Positions 49,496-57,838 of a stretch of 64,000 nucleotides of DNA are shown piece by piece. Origin of the DNA: CAYSPT01 sp964432985 (lineage in GTDB: Bacteria > Muiribacteriota > CAYSPT01). Position 1 is the first letter of the stretch. Each line of letters starts with the position of its first letter. The notes under the pieces are model-generated. The model was not told the DNA's origin. It saw only the letters and a list, made by a program, of their open reading frames with translations, and made no database searches. The translations under genes were made by a program, and so were the position numbers. The stretch spans positions 69,889-133,888 of the forward strand of contig CAYSPT010000004.1 of assembly GCA_964432985.1 (NCBI GenBank), read 5' to 3'.

Positions 49496-51442
49496 TCAAA
49501 AGGAACCTATAAACAGGTAAAGCAGAAGCAAGAAAAGCCCTACCAGCGACCATGAAAGATACGCTGGTAACGACCCGGTATGCGTTTTGGCGAGGAGTTT
49601 TCCGGCCTCCATGACCAGTTCACCGACAGCTTCGTTCAACCTGTCAAACAGGTTGTCAACAGAGCTGCTCAGAGCCGAGGCCATTTTTTCCAGAATTATC
49701 ATCCCCTGCTCGTAGAGGTCGAAGGCACCAGCCTGCGCATCCTTATATCCTCGAGCCAGGCCGGACTGTTCCCTGACAGGACCGTAGAACTCGGTCCCAT
49801 CAACACGTATCGTATCACTGGGAATCTGTTCGCCACCGATGAAACTCGATGAAACTCTGAGCTTCCCGATATTACCGATCAGATACACCCCCATACCAAT
49901 TATCATGCCAAAGATCAGCAGCACCGTGGCCTGATCTGCTTCCCAAATTCCAATGGGGAACAGCCCCGGTACATTGATGGAAGGCACGATGAACCGCGCG
50001 ATGGGAATCTCCTGGGCGAAAAGGCCGAACACCACGCAAAGCAGCGCCAGGATAACCAGCGGCACTCCCATGAAGAATCCGGCGTCTTTCGGGGTTTCGA
50101 GTTTCTCGGGTTTGCGGCCCAGGAAAGCTGCAAAGATTACTTTCATAAATGAAGCCAGTGTCAGGGCACTGCCGAACAGGGCGGCAATGAGGAAGATCCA
50201 CACTACCGGCTTACCCCCGGCCGCTTCAAGTACCCCCTGGTAGACGAGCCATTTCGAGTAGAAACCATTGAGAGGGGGTATCCCCGATATGGACAGTGAC
50301 GCTATGATGCAGGCTATGAAGGTGAGAGGCATCGCAGCCGCCAGACCACCGAGCTTTTTGATTTCGCATGTGCCCGTACGCTTTTCGATAACGCCGGCGC
50401 ACAGGAACAAACAGCTTTTGTAGATGGCGTGGTTGAGCATGTGGAACAAGCCGCCTGCGATTCCCAGCGGTACTGCCGTTCCAATACCCAGCACCATGTA
50501 CCCCACCTGTGAAATAGCGTGAAATGCCATCAGCTTTTTCAGGTTGTGCTGCACCAGCGCCATGAGAACGGCTCCCAACACGGTCAGGCCGCCGATTCCC
50601 ATGAGCAGCAGGCTCATGGGAGAGCCGCACTGAACATTGAAAACATTGATCACCAGCCGGGCCAGGAGATAGATACCCAGCAGCTTGTCAAGGCTGGCCG
50701 GTAACAGCGCCACAGCGGGGCTGGGCGTTCCCTCGGCCATGGCCGGAAGCCAGGTGTGAAGCGGGTAAGCGCCGGCCTTTGTCAAAGCGCCAAGGGAAAC
50801 AAGGAGAAACGCCAGTATCGCCCCCCGGCTATCCAGGGCAATTTTACCCGCTGCCGGGATAATGCTCAGCCCTCCCGTAATTTGCCACAACAGGACTGCG
50901 CCCAGCAGCAGCGCAAAGTCGGAAATTCCTACCAGCACCAATGTTTTTTTGGAGGCCTCCGCTGTTTTCCCTGAACCCAGCAGAATGAGCCCGTACAAGC
51001 ACAGCAGCACGATGTCCCAGAAGAAGATAAAAACAATCCAATTCCGTGACATTACCGCGCCGGCAGACGCGGCCACTGCGAGCAGAACTTCTGAATAGTA
51101 CAGGTTCTCACTCGGATGCTGGTCCATGTATTTAACCGAAAACATGGTAACCAGCACACCGAATATCGCTATCCACAACAGGACGAAAGAGCTGAGGCTG
51201 TCCGTGCCGAGGGACAGCTTTATTCCGCCGAGTAACTGCCAGGTGCTTTCCATCTCCAGAGGTGAAGCCATGAATATGGTAAACGCCACTATCAGTGTAA
51301 TGATAGCGAAAATGAGAGCGACGCCGCTTCTCACGAAACGCCGCCCCGGAATGACGGCGCACACAATGGCTCCCAGGAGAGGAAGAAGTATTGGCGTGAG
51401 GAGGCTGTTAATGCAAGTCGGATCGCATGGTATCTCGGTCAC
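49496..51442 (-). CDS. NuoL/MrpA-N-like ion-translocating subunit
   Basis: 648 residues with ~14-16 helices. Antiporter core: NWIVFIFFWDIVLLCLYGLILLG (the TM5 Glu position is Asp here), LTKAGAYPLHTWLPAMAEGTPSPAVALLP (TM7 Lys), LKKLMAFHAISQVGYMVLGIG and FHMLNHAIYKSCLFLCAG. A C-terminal ~150 residues include a last helix near residue 630 after an amphipathic stretch, which may correspond to the lateral helix of NuoL. GTG 51442 has AAGGAG 8 nt upstream. First membrane gene after the large subunit. Confidence 0.9.
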   Translation of the reverse strand: MTEIPCDPTCINSLLTPILLPLLGAIVCAVIPGRRFVRSGVALIFAIITLIVAFTIFMASPLEMESTWQLLGGIKLSLGTDSLSSFVLLWIAIFGVLVTMFSVKYMDQHPSENLYYSEVLLAVAASAGAVMSRNWIVFIFFWDIVLLCLYGLILLGSGKTAEASKKTLVLVGISDFALLLGAVLLWQITGGLSIIPAAGKIALDSRGAILAFLLVSLGALTKAGAYPLHTWLPAMAEGTPSPAVALLPASLDKLLGIYLLARLVINVFNVQCGSPMSLLLMGIGGLTVLGAVLMALVQHNLKKLMAFHAISQVGYMVLGIGTAVPLGIAGGLFHMLNHAIYKSCLFLCAGVIEKRTGTCEIKKLGGLAAAMPLTFIACIIASLSISGIPPLNGFYSKWLVYQGVLEAAGGKPVVWIFLIAALFGSALTLASFMKVIFAAFLGRKPEKLETPKDAGFFMGVPLVILALLCVVFGLFAQEIPIARFIVPSINVPGLFPIGIWEADQATVLLIFGMIIGMGVYLIGNIGKLRVSSSFIGGEQIPSDTIRVDGTEFYGPVREQSGLARGYKDAQAGAFDLYEQGMIILEKMASALSSSVDNLFDRLNEAVGELVMEAGKLLAKTHTGSLPAYLSWSLVGLFLLLLYLFIGSF

Positions 51443-51460
51443 CGCACTATCTCCTTTCCC

Positions 51461-52663
51461 CTAAAACTCAGGCCAAGCTTTGGCTTTGGCGCCGAACTTT
51501 TTCCTGAGCCTTTCGGTCTCCTCCCAGCCCAGCTTGAGGAGATCGTCGAACGCCACCTTCCGGGTGCCGGTCTTTGAGTTAAGGACCACCATCCGGTCGG
51601 TGCAGCAGAAACACGGATCAATCGAAGCGAGAATCAGCGGAAAATCGCCGAGGTTACATCCTTTGCACATCGCTTTTACAGCAGGCAGATTACAGTAGGT
51701 AGGAGCTCTCACTTTATGCCTGATGGGATGGTTGCCGCCGTCGGAGCGGACGTGATGGAACGCCTCTCCACGGGGTGCTTCCACCCGGCCGAGGCCTTCG
51801 CCTTCAGGAATCTCCTTGACACCGGCGTCCCACGGACCAGCGGGAAGTTTGGCCAGAATCTCCTTGACCATCTTGATGGATTCCGGAAGCTCCAGAAGCC
51901 TCACCACCGCCTGGGCGAACGTTGTGCCACCTTCGCTTGTGATTATCTTATAATCGATCTTGTCGTATGCGGCGTAAGGCTCGTTGAGCCTTACGTCCAC
52001 CAGGAGACCTGCACCGCGGGCGGTCGGTCCGACAGCACTGTACTCCTTGGCTTCTTCCTTCGTTAACGGTCCCACTTTGAGCCTGGCGTGAAGCACCGGG
52101 TCATCCAGGACCGCTCCGGTCAGCATCAGGGTCTTCTCCAGAATCTCGTCCATCAGCTTGTCGATCTCCGGGACCAGCGAATCGGGGACATCCTTGCGGA
52201 CCCCGCCCACCTTGCTCATGGCGTAGTGGTTGCGGTTGCCGGTCAGTTTCTCGAACACCTGCAGCAGCGGTTCACGGTATTTCCAGGCCCACATCCACAC
52301 GGTGTTGTACCCGATGAAGTGGCCGCCCAGACCCACCCAGAGAAGGTGGCTGTGAATCCGCTCCAACTCCAGGATCAGCGAGCGGATGTACTGAGCCCGC
52401 TCGGGAACTTCAGTTCCGCAGAGGTCTTCCACTGCCTGAACATAGGCGGCTGGGTGAGAGGCGCTGCAAATTCCGCAGATCCGCTCTACCAAAAAGGGCA
52501 CCTGATCAAATGTCTTCTGGGTGGAAATCCACTCGATTCCTCGATGGTTGTACCCGACATTGAACGTGGCGTCCATGACCTTCTCGCCTTCTACCTGCAG
52601 TTCGAAACACTGCTGTTCCTCCAGAGAAGGGAAATAGGGTCCAATCGGTATGGTTACACTCAT
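51461..52663 (-). CDS. [NiFe]-hydrogenase large subunit, group 4 (NuoD-related)
   Basis: Catalytic subunit of 400 residues. Both nickel-binding motifs are intact: RICGICSASH (Cys63, Cys66) and DPCFCCTDR (Cys351, Cys354), so a NiFe(CN)2CO site can form, unlike NuoD of complex I. Further family marks are HRGIE near residue 40, ERIHSHLLWVG and VGPTARGAG. About 43 residues follow the second motif. Predicted reversible H+ reduction/H2 oxidation at the membrane. Overlaps the NuoC-like gene by 4 nt (ATGA). Confidence 0.94.
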   Translation of the reverse strand: MSVTIPIGPYFPSLEEQQCFELQVEGEKVMDATFNVGYNHRGIEWISTQKTFDQVPFLVERICGICSASHPAAYVQAVEDLCGTEVPERAQYIRSLILELERIHSHLLWVGLGGHFIGYNTVWMWAWKYREPLLQVFEKLTGNRNHYAMSKVGGVRKDVPDSLVPEIDKLMDEILEKTLMLTGAVLDDPVLHARLKVGPLTKEEAKEYSAVGPTARGAGLLVDVRLNEPYAAYDKIDYKIITSEGGTTFAQAVVRLLELPESIKMVKEILAKLPAGPWDAGVKEIPEGEGLGRVEAPRGEAFHHVRSDGGNHPIRHKVRAPTYCNLPAVKAMCKGCNLGDFPLILASIDPCFCCTDRMVVLNSKTGTRKVAFDDLLKLGWEETERLRKKFGAKAKAWPEF

Positions 52664-53094
52664 AATTCACCCCTCCTCCACGGGAACTTGCCTTCCGGCC
52701 ACTCGTCCGGCAGCTGGAGGCGGCGCGGGTCCGGATGGTTCCGGAACGTCACACCGAACATCTCTGCCATCTCGCGTTCGATGAATTCCGCAGACGGAGT
52801 CTCGGCGCCGAACGAGTCGACGACCAGCTCCGGCTTCGGCACGAATGACTGAACGGAAACGATCATGTTGTGCGCGTCCATCGAGAAGTGATACATCAGC
52901 TCGACGCTCGACCGCTGGTCTATCCCGGTTGCGGTCGACATCCTGGCTCCCAGGTCACGGAACACGTACCGGCACACCTTGCACATGTTCTCTGGAGCCA
53001 CCGTGACAACGTACCGCTTTTTGTTGCGCTCAGTTATGGTGACATCATCACCGAAACGCTCGTTTAGCTTTCCTGTAACATCAAAAGCTTCCAC
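52660..53094 (-). CDS. NuoC-like subunit (30-kDa family)
   Basis: About 144 residues: SVELMYHFSMDAHNMIVSVQSFVP and EFIEREMAEMFGVTFRNHPDPRRLQLPDEWPEG are typical of the NuoC/HycE-N family. MCKVCRYVF gives a CxxC not usual in NuoC. GTG 53094 is chosen because GGGGAGAG is 9 nt upstream; the GTG at 53115 has no Shine-Dalgarno. Structural partner of the large subunit. Confidence 0.85.
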   Translation of the reverse strand: MEAFDVTGKLNERFGDDVTITERNKKRYVVTVAPENMCKVCRYVFRDLGARMSTATGIDQRSSVELMYHFSMDAHNMIVSVQSFVPKPELVVDSFGAETPSAEFIEREMAEMFGVTFRNHPDPRRLQLPDEWPEGKFPWRRGEL

Positions 53095-53195
53095 GGTTAA
53101 CGTCTCTCCCCTCACGTCCGTTACAACCAGCGCTCGAATCGCCGCGGGGCTTCACCTTGTCTCTGGTTTCAGCCGTGCGACTCTCCGCGCCGGGT

Positions 53196-53221
53196 GCAAC
53201 GCCGCCTTCAGGCGGCGCTGC
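53196..53221. repeat. GC hairpin inside the hydrogenase operon
   Basis: GCA-a-CGCCGCC-ttca-GGCGGCG-c-TGC: a 7-bp perfect GC stem extended by 3 bp across a mismatch, in the only long gap (~130 bp) of the operon, between the small-subunit gene and the NuoC-like gene. No T run, so mRNA processing or stability is more likely than termination. Confidence 0.7.
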
Positions 53222-53227
53222 CCTTGG

Positions 53228-53641
53228 CTATAACGTACCAATCAGTTTCACTACTGCGTCTATCATGCCTTCCGGTTTCGGCGGACAACCGGGAATATAG
53301 GCATCCACGGGAATCCATTTATCAACCGGCCCCACCACGTTGTAGGCGCCGCGGAATATTCCGCTCGAACAGCCACAAGCGCCGAACGCCACGACCTTTA
53401 CCGGCCGGGGCGCCTGTTCGTAGATTTTTAGAAGCCTCGGAAGACACTTACGGGTTACGCATCCGGTAACCAAAAGTACGTCGGCATGACGGATGCTCCC
53501 GACCAGTTTAATCCCGAATCTTTCAACGTCATATCGGGGTGTAAGCAGGTCGAGGATTTCGATATCGCAGTTGTTGCATGCACCTGTGGGAACATGGAAA
53601 ACCCACAGCGATTTCTTCAAAGCCCAGCTAAAGATACCCAT
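53228..53641 (-). CDS. [NiFe]-hydrogenase small subunit (NuoB-related)
   Basis: About 137 residues. The proximal [4Fe-4S] ligands are all present: TGACNNCDIEIL (Cys22, Cys25), VTGCVTRKC, GACGCSSGIF and IPGCPPKPE. Short form as in group 4 enzymes. ATG 53641 has AGGGG 8 nt upstream; GTG 53650 is the alternative. Passes electrons to the NiFe site. Confidence 0.93.
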   Translation of the reverse strand: MGIFSWALKKSLWVFHVPTGACNNCDIEILDLLTPRYDVERFGIKLVGSIRHADVLLVTGCVTRKCLPRLLKIYEQAPRPVKVVAFGACGCSSGIFRGAYNVVGPVDKWIPVDAYIPGCPPKPEGMIDAVVKLIGTL

Positions 53642-53652
53642 CGGCTTCACCC

Positions 53653-54594
53653 CTATAACCCGAGCAGGGCCAGAATGAGAGCCACCACCGCCAGGAAGGT
53701 CATCGGCCCCCAGAAGAAGCGGACCGCCTGATCTATTCTGACTCTGGGGTTGGTGTTTCTCATCAACACGACCAGAACAAGAACCAATACGTACTTAAGT
53801 ATTCCCCAAATCAAATCCGTGCCGGTTCCAAAACCGCCCATGAAGACGGTTACCATGAACACCGGCATGGTGAACAGCATCATCATCCTGGTAAGCTTGA
53901 TCACCGCCAGAGGCGTCCCGGAGTAATCGATAAACGGCCCCTCCATGACCTCGGTCTCCGCCTCAGGGCAGTCGAAAGGAACGAGCGTCAACTTCGCCTG
54001 TACGCAGAACAAGGCAACGATGAAAGCGAGCAGGCCGGACAGCGATAAGGCTGCAGGACCGGCAGATATTATCTCTGCCAGCTCGATACTCATCCCCGAC
54101 TTGATGATCACTACCCCAAGAGACAGCAAAAACGGAAGCTCGTACCCCATGAGCAGGCTCATTTCCCGCGAAGCGCCAATGGCGCCAAAGGGATTGCCTG
54201 ACGAACTCCCACCCAGAATAACTCCAATGGGTGGCAGGAGCATGAGATAGAGAATGACCAGCAGGTCTCCGACGAACCCGACCTGATACGTTCCTCCCAG
54301 ATTAACACACCACAGGATGGTGGAAAGCAGTGTCACTCCGGCCAGTCCTATGACCGGGGCGAAGAAGAACCCGGTGCGCCGCGCGCCTTCCGGCAGAATG
54401 GTTTCTTTGCCGAGAAGCTTGAGAACATCTGCCAGCGGCTGAAAAACCGGTGGGCCCTGTCGCCACTGCACCCTGGCGGTTACTTTGCGGTCGATGTACG
54501 ACGAAACGATACCGCAAAGCGCCGTAAAGAGGAAGCCGGGGAACACGGCAACTATCAGGAACATGAATCCAAGGTCCTGAACTGTTGTTATCAC
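53653..54594 (-). CDS. NuoH/HyfC-like membrane anchor subunit
   Basis: 313 residues, eight helices. SYIDRKVTARVQWRQGPPVFQPLADVLKLLGKE is the first conserved loop; MSLLMGYELPF and LTLVPFDCPEAETEVMEGPFIDYSG carry the acidic residues of the E-channel. Anchors the hydrogenase arm to the ion-pumping arm. GTG 54594 has GGGGGT 8 nt upstream. Confidence 0.93.
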   Translation of the reverse strand: MITTVQDLGFMFLIVAVFPGFLFTALCGIVSSYIDRKVTARVQWRQGPPVFQPLADVLKLLGKETILPEGARRTGFFFAPVIGLAGVTLLSTILWCVNLGGTYQVGFVGDLLVILYLMLLPPIGVILGGSSSGNPFGAIGASREMSLLMGYELPFLLSLGVVIIKSGMSIELAEIISAGPAALSLSGLLAFIVALFCVQAKLTLVPFDCPEAETEVMEGPFIDYSGTPLAVIKLTRMMMLFTMPVFMVTVFMGGFGTGTDLIWGILKYVLVLVLVVLMRNTNPRVRIDQAVRFFWGPMTFLAVVALILALLGL

Positions 54595-54600
54595 CTTTAG

Positions 54601-55083
54601 CTACCCCCTTTTCCAGAGACTGCGAGTCACCAGCCGCGACTCGAGCTGCCTGTATCCGTCTTTCTCCAGGTCTCCAAGCTCTGCGAACTTGAGAGCCCCG
54701 GAGGGGCAGGCAGTCACACAAGCCGGGGCCTTGCCGTCCTGAAGACGTGTCGGACAAAGATCGCACTTGGACACGATCCTGTACGATGTTTCAGGCTTTA
54801 TTGCCCCGAACGGGCAGGCCAGGACACAGCTTTTGCATCCAACACACAAAAACGAGTTGCGCTTGACCGCTTCTTCTTCTCCCACTTTTTCAAGAGCGTC
54901 AGTGGGACAAGCGGCTACGCAGGAAGCATCATCGCAGTGGCGGCACAGCAGCGGGAGAAGAGCATCTTCGCTCATATTCTCGTGGAATATGTTCTCCGTC
55001 TCATGGTGCGTGTACCAGCAAGCTGCACTACATGTTCTGCAGCCTATGCAGGCTTCCATGTCCAGGAATATCCTATTTGCCAT
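54601..55083 (-). CDS. Ferredoxin-like subunit with four [4Fe-4S] motifs (HycB/HydN-type)
   Basis: About 160 residues. Four cysteine clusters: CIGCRTCSAAC, CRHCDDASCVAACP, CVGCKSCVLACP and CDLCPTRL...CVTACP, the arrangement of DmsB/HycB-type electron-transfer subunits. ATG 55083 starts the protein just before the first strand (NRIFLDMEACIGC); TTG 55128, overlapping the previous stop, is an alternative. Likely connects the NuoG-like subunit to the membrane arm. Confidence 0.88.
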   Translation of the reverse strand: MANRIFLDMEACIGCRTCSAACWYTHHETENIFHENMSEDALLPLLCRHCDDASCVAACPTDALEKVGEEEAVKRNSFLCVGCKSCVLACPFGAIKPETSYRIVSKCDLCPTRLQDGKAPACVTACPSGALKFAELGDLEKDGYRQLESRLVTRSLWKRG

Positions 55084-55124
55084 TGCCTCAGACCATCCTC
55101 TCGAAGGATCTGCTAACCTTTTAG

Positions 55125-57002
55125 TCAACCGGCCCTTGATATCGAAACTTCCTCCGGCCCGATTCCCAGGGCGCCGCTTTCGAGCTGCTCCATCCGGGCA
55201 GCGAAAAGCGTTCTCACCTGTGGAAAATGACCGCTGGAAGAAACAACTCCCCGGAGCAACGAGTCAGTGAGCTTGATCGTAAACTCTCCTGCACCAAACG
55301 CTGACTCCACCTTTACTTTGTCGCCGGCGCAAAACTTGAACTCGACGGCATCATCCCGGTTCATATAGAGGTCCGGACCGGACGCATACCTGGATGGCCA
55401 CGAAAACCGCCGGCTCATCATACCATCCGCGAAATGAATCGCACCCAGCTCGGGCACGAGCAGAAAATCAGATTTATTTTCTTCGCCGTGCACCTTGAGA
55501 GCACCAACCTTTTTGCGGATGTGTTCAGCCATCTCCTTGGCCGCCTTCTTAGTCAGCCGGCCTGTTTTTCTTCCTCCGGAGAGAAGATCTTTTACCGAGG
55601 CTGTCAGGTCGTCGGAAACATCGACGGATTTTCTCCCCTTAAGTTTATCTATTAATAGAGATAAAATTTCCTCGTCTGCTTTAGCCGAGCCGGGAGGCGC
55701 ACACACGGCCTCGAGAAATTCCACTTTTCCGGCATCATCCAGTACGCATCCTCCGCGCTCGAACCACGCGGCCCGCGGCAGAACAATATCCGCCGCTTCC
55801 GACGTATCGCTGGTGAAGGAACTGGTGCACAGGAGAAAATCGAGATCTTCCACAGCTTCCTTCAAACCGGCGGATGGAAGCAGTGACATGATATCTTCTC
55901 CGAACACCAGAAGACCATGCAGATCGCGGTTTTGGAGGGCCTCGTACAGAGATGTCAGGGGAATATACTCGTCTTTACCGCTTTTAGTCGACTTGATGAT
56001 GTCCTTGGTTACTTCGTATACTCCCAGTGAGTTGGCGTAGGTAAAGAGAGAAACGATTTCGCGGTCGACTCCCCCGAGAAGCGCAACCAGCTTCAGGGCA
56101 TTGACGGTATCGATACCACCGGCCAGCGCAGCGAACCCTCCCGTTACAGCAACCGCCCCTTTCTTACCCGCGCACAACGCTTCGGCTGCCGAAGCAACCG
56201 CCGCACCAGACACACCGGTAATTTCTTCCAGGGATGGCAGATCAGAATCGCTCAGCAATTCGATGATAGGAAGCGCCTGCTTGGGCACTCCCTTTTTACC
56301 CTTCAAACCATACATGGCCAGTGCCATCTGGACGAAGAGGGCCCCTTCCGTACCGGGACGGGGCTGGAGGTGAATATCGGCAAACCACGTGGTAGCGCTT
56401 TTACTGGAATCGACCACCACCACCTTGACTTTCCTCCGGTTTGAATACTTCCGGCTCTGAATAAACGAAGCCACCGGCGGATGGCGGTGAAATACGTTGC
56501 CGATCACCAGGAAATTGTCGCACTTATCGAGATAGCCGATGCCTGCTTCCGGAACCTTGAGGGAAGACTCTTCGAGCCCTTCCATCAGGTTGTAATCCTC
56601 AAGCGACGCGGAGCTGGACACGATATTCGTTCCGATGACTTCACGGGCCAGAAGATTCGCCAGGTACGCTTCCTCACAGGACGCGTTTCCTGAAATTACC
56701 ACACCAATTGATTTGGCTCCCTTTGCCTTGATTACCTGAGATAATTGCTCTTTCGCCTGCTTTAGAGTGTCATTCCACGAGGCCCCCTGGCTGGCTTCTC
56801 CAGAGCGTATCTCTGGCCCAACCAGCCGTTTGGGATGGCAATAGATCTCCTTGAGGTAATGTCCTCTGGCACACAGCTTACCGCTGCACGGCGGTGCACC
56901 TTCCAGGTAATCGAACCTGCGGACATCTCCACCCTCAACCTCGGCAGAAATTCTGCACATCAGCGAACAGAGCAAGCAGCGGGTTTGTAGAGATTTTGTC
57001 AT
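55125..57002 (-). CDS. NuoG/molybdopterin-oxidoreductase-like subunit without apparent Mo ligand
   Basis: 625 residues of the molybdopterin oxidoreductase family. An N-terminal [4Fe-4S] motif is present (Cys9, Cys12, Cys16 and Cys44 in KLCARGHYL). Where formate dehydrogenases have the metal-binding Cys/Sec after NNVDH, this protein reads TNIVSSSASLEDYN, so no thiolate ligand is seen. DIVLPRAAWFERGG and the C-terminal molybdopterin-binding barrel fold (GDKVKVESAFGAGEF) remain. Probable electron conduit as in NuoG; formate oxidation unlikely. Sits between the NAD(P)H module and the ferredoxin. Confidence 0.8.
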   Translation of the reverse strand: MTKSLQTRCLLCSLMCRISAEVEGGDVRRFDYLEGAPPCSGKLCARGHYLKEIYCHPKRLVGPEIRSGEASQGASWNDTLKQAKEQLSQVIKAKGAKSIGVVISGNASCEEAYLANLLAREVIGTNIVSSSASLEDYNLMEGLEESSLKVPEAGIGYLDKCDNFLVIGNVFHRHPPVASFIQSRKYSNRRKVKVVVVDSSKSATTWFADIHLQPRPGTEGALFVQMALAMYGLKGKKGVPKQALPIIELLSDSDLPSLEEITGVSGAAVASAAEALCAGKKGAVAVTGGFAALAGGIDTVNALKLVALLGGVDREIVSLFTYANSLGVYEVTKDIIKSTKSGKDEYIPLTSLYEALQNRDLHGLLVFGEDIMSLLPSAGLKEAVEDLDFLLCTSSFTSDTSEAADIVLPRAAWFERGGCVLDDAGKVEFLEAVCAPPGSAKADEEILSLLIDKLKGRKSVDVSDDLTASVKDLLSGGRKTGRLTKKAAKEMAEHIRKKVGALKVHGEENKSDFLLVPELGAIHFADGMMSRRFSWPSRYASGPDLYMNRDDAVEFKFCAGDKVKVESAFGAGEFTIKLTDSLLRGVVSSSGHFPQVRTLFAARMEQLESGALGIGPEEVSISRAG

Positions 57003-57020
57003 CTGTCACATCACCCTGGT

Positions 57021-57836
57021 TCAATCAAAAATGTCCGGTATGTGCTTAATCCGATCGTAGGTAAATACCGGTCCGTCCTTGCACACATAGAATTGCCCGA
57101 GACGGCAGTGACCACACTTACCAAAGCCACAACTCATGTTTTTCTCCATAGAAAGGTAAATGGCGCTTTCTTTGAAGCCCATTTCAAGGCACTTGAGTGT
57201 AGCAAACTTCATCATGATCGGTGGACCGCACACGACGGCAACCGCTTTTTTGCAGTTGATATTGGTCTTGTCGAGAAGGGTAGTTACCACACCGGTATTG
57301 CCCTTCCACTGGTCGTCGCCGACATCCACCGTTACCAGAAAATCAACAGTTTTCAACTTCTCCCACTCGGGATAAAGCGGGCGGTAAACCAGATCATCCG
57401 GTGTGCGGGCACCGTTGAGCACCGTCAGGCTCTTGTACTTCTTCACGTTGTGAAGCAGAGCCAGGAACAGTGATCGCAACGGGGCCAGACCGACACCACC
57501 GCCGATTATGACGACATCTCTGTCTTTGAAATCGTCAAGGGGGTACCCTAAACCATACGGTCCCCGGACGGCAACGGTATCTCCGGGCTTCATCTGGTGG
57601 ATCACATCGGTGACCCGGCCGGCACGCATGATCGTCACTTCCATCTTGTCCTCTACATAAGGATCCGAAGAAGGAGTGAACGGTCCTTCACCCAAACCGG
57701 GCACTGCCAGTTCAATGAACTGCCCGGTCTGAAACGGTACGGGTTGTGCTGGTTTGAGAAACAGTGTCTTGATGTTCGGTGTTTCGACATCAATTTTCTC
57801 AATTTCAGCTGGGATAAACTGATACGGATTATCCAT
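57021..57836 (-). CDS. Sulfhydrogenase gamma-type FAD/NAD(P)-binding subunit
   Basis: 271 residues. FAD domain (QFIELAVPGLGEGPFTPSS), NAD(P) domain (DVVIIGGGVGLAPLRSLFLALL, AVVCGPPIMMKFA) and a C-terminal [2Fe-2S] site CGFGKCGHC...C, as in HydG of Pyrococcus soluble hydrogenase I and in dihydroorotate dehydrogenase electron-transfer subunits. Would exchange electrons between NAD(P)H and the FeS chain. Begins 2 nt after the beta-subunit gene. Confidence 0.92.
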   Translation of the reverse strand: MDNPYQFIPAEIEKIDVETPNIKTLFLKPAQPVPFQTGQFIELAVPGLGEGPFTPSSDPYVEDKMEVTIMRAGRVTDVIHQMKPGDTVAVRGPYGLGYPLDDFKDRDVVIIGGGVGLAPLRSLFLALLHNVKKYKSLTVLNGARTPDDLVYRPLYPEWEKLKTVDFLVTVDVGDDQWKGNTGVVTTLLDKTNINCKKAVAVVCGPPIMMKFATLKCLEMGFKESAIYLSMEKNMSCGFGKCGHCRLGQFYVCKDGPVFTYDRIKHIPDIFD

Positions 57837-57838
57837 GT

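Noticed and set aside
53196..53221. Intrinsic terminator inside the hydrogenase operon
   Set aside because: The hairpin lacks a T run and the essential catalytic genes follow it.
55125..57002. Formate dehydrogenase alpha subunit
   Set aside because: No Cys or Sec at the metal-ligand position and no in-frame TGA in that region.
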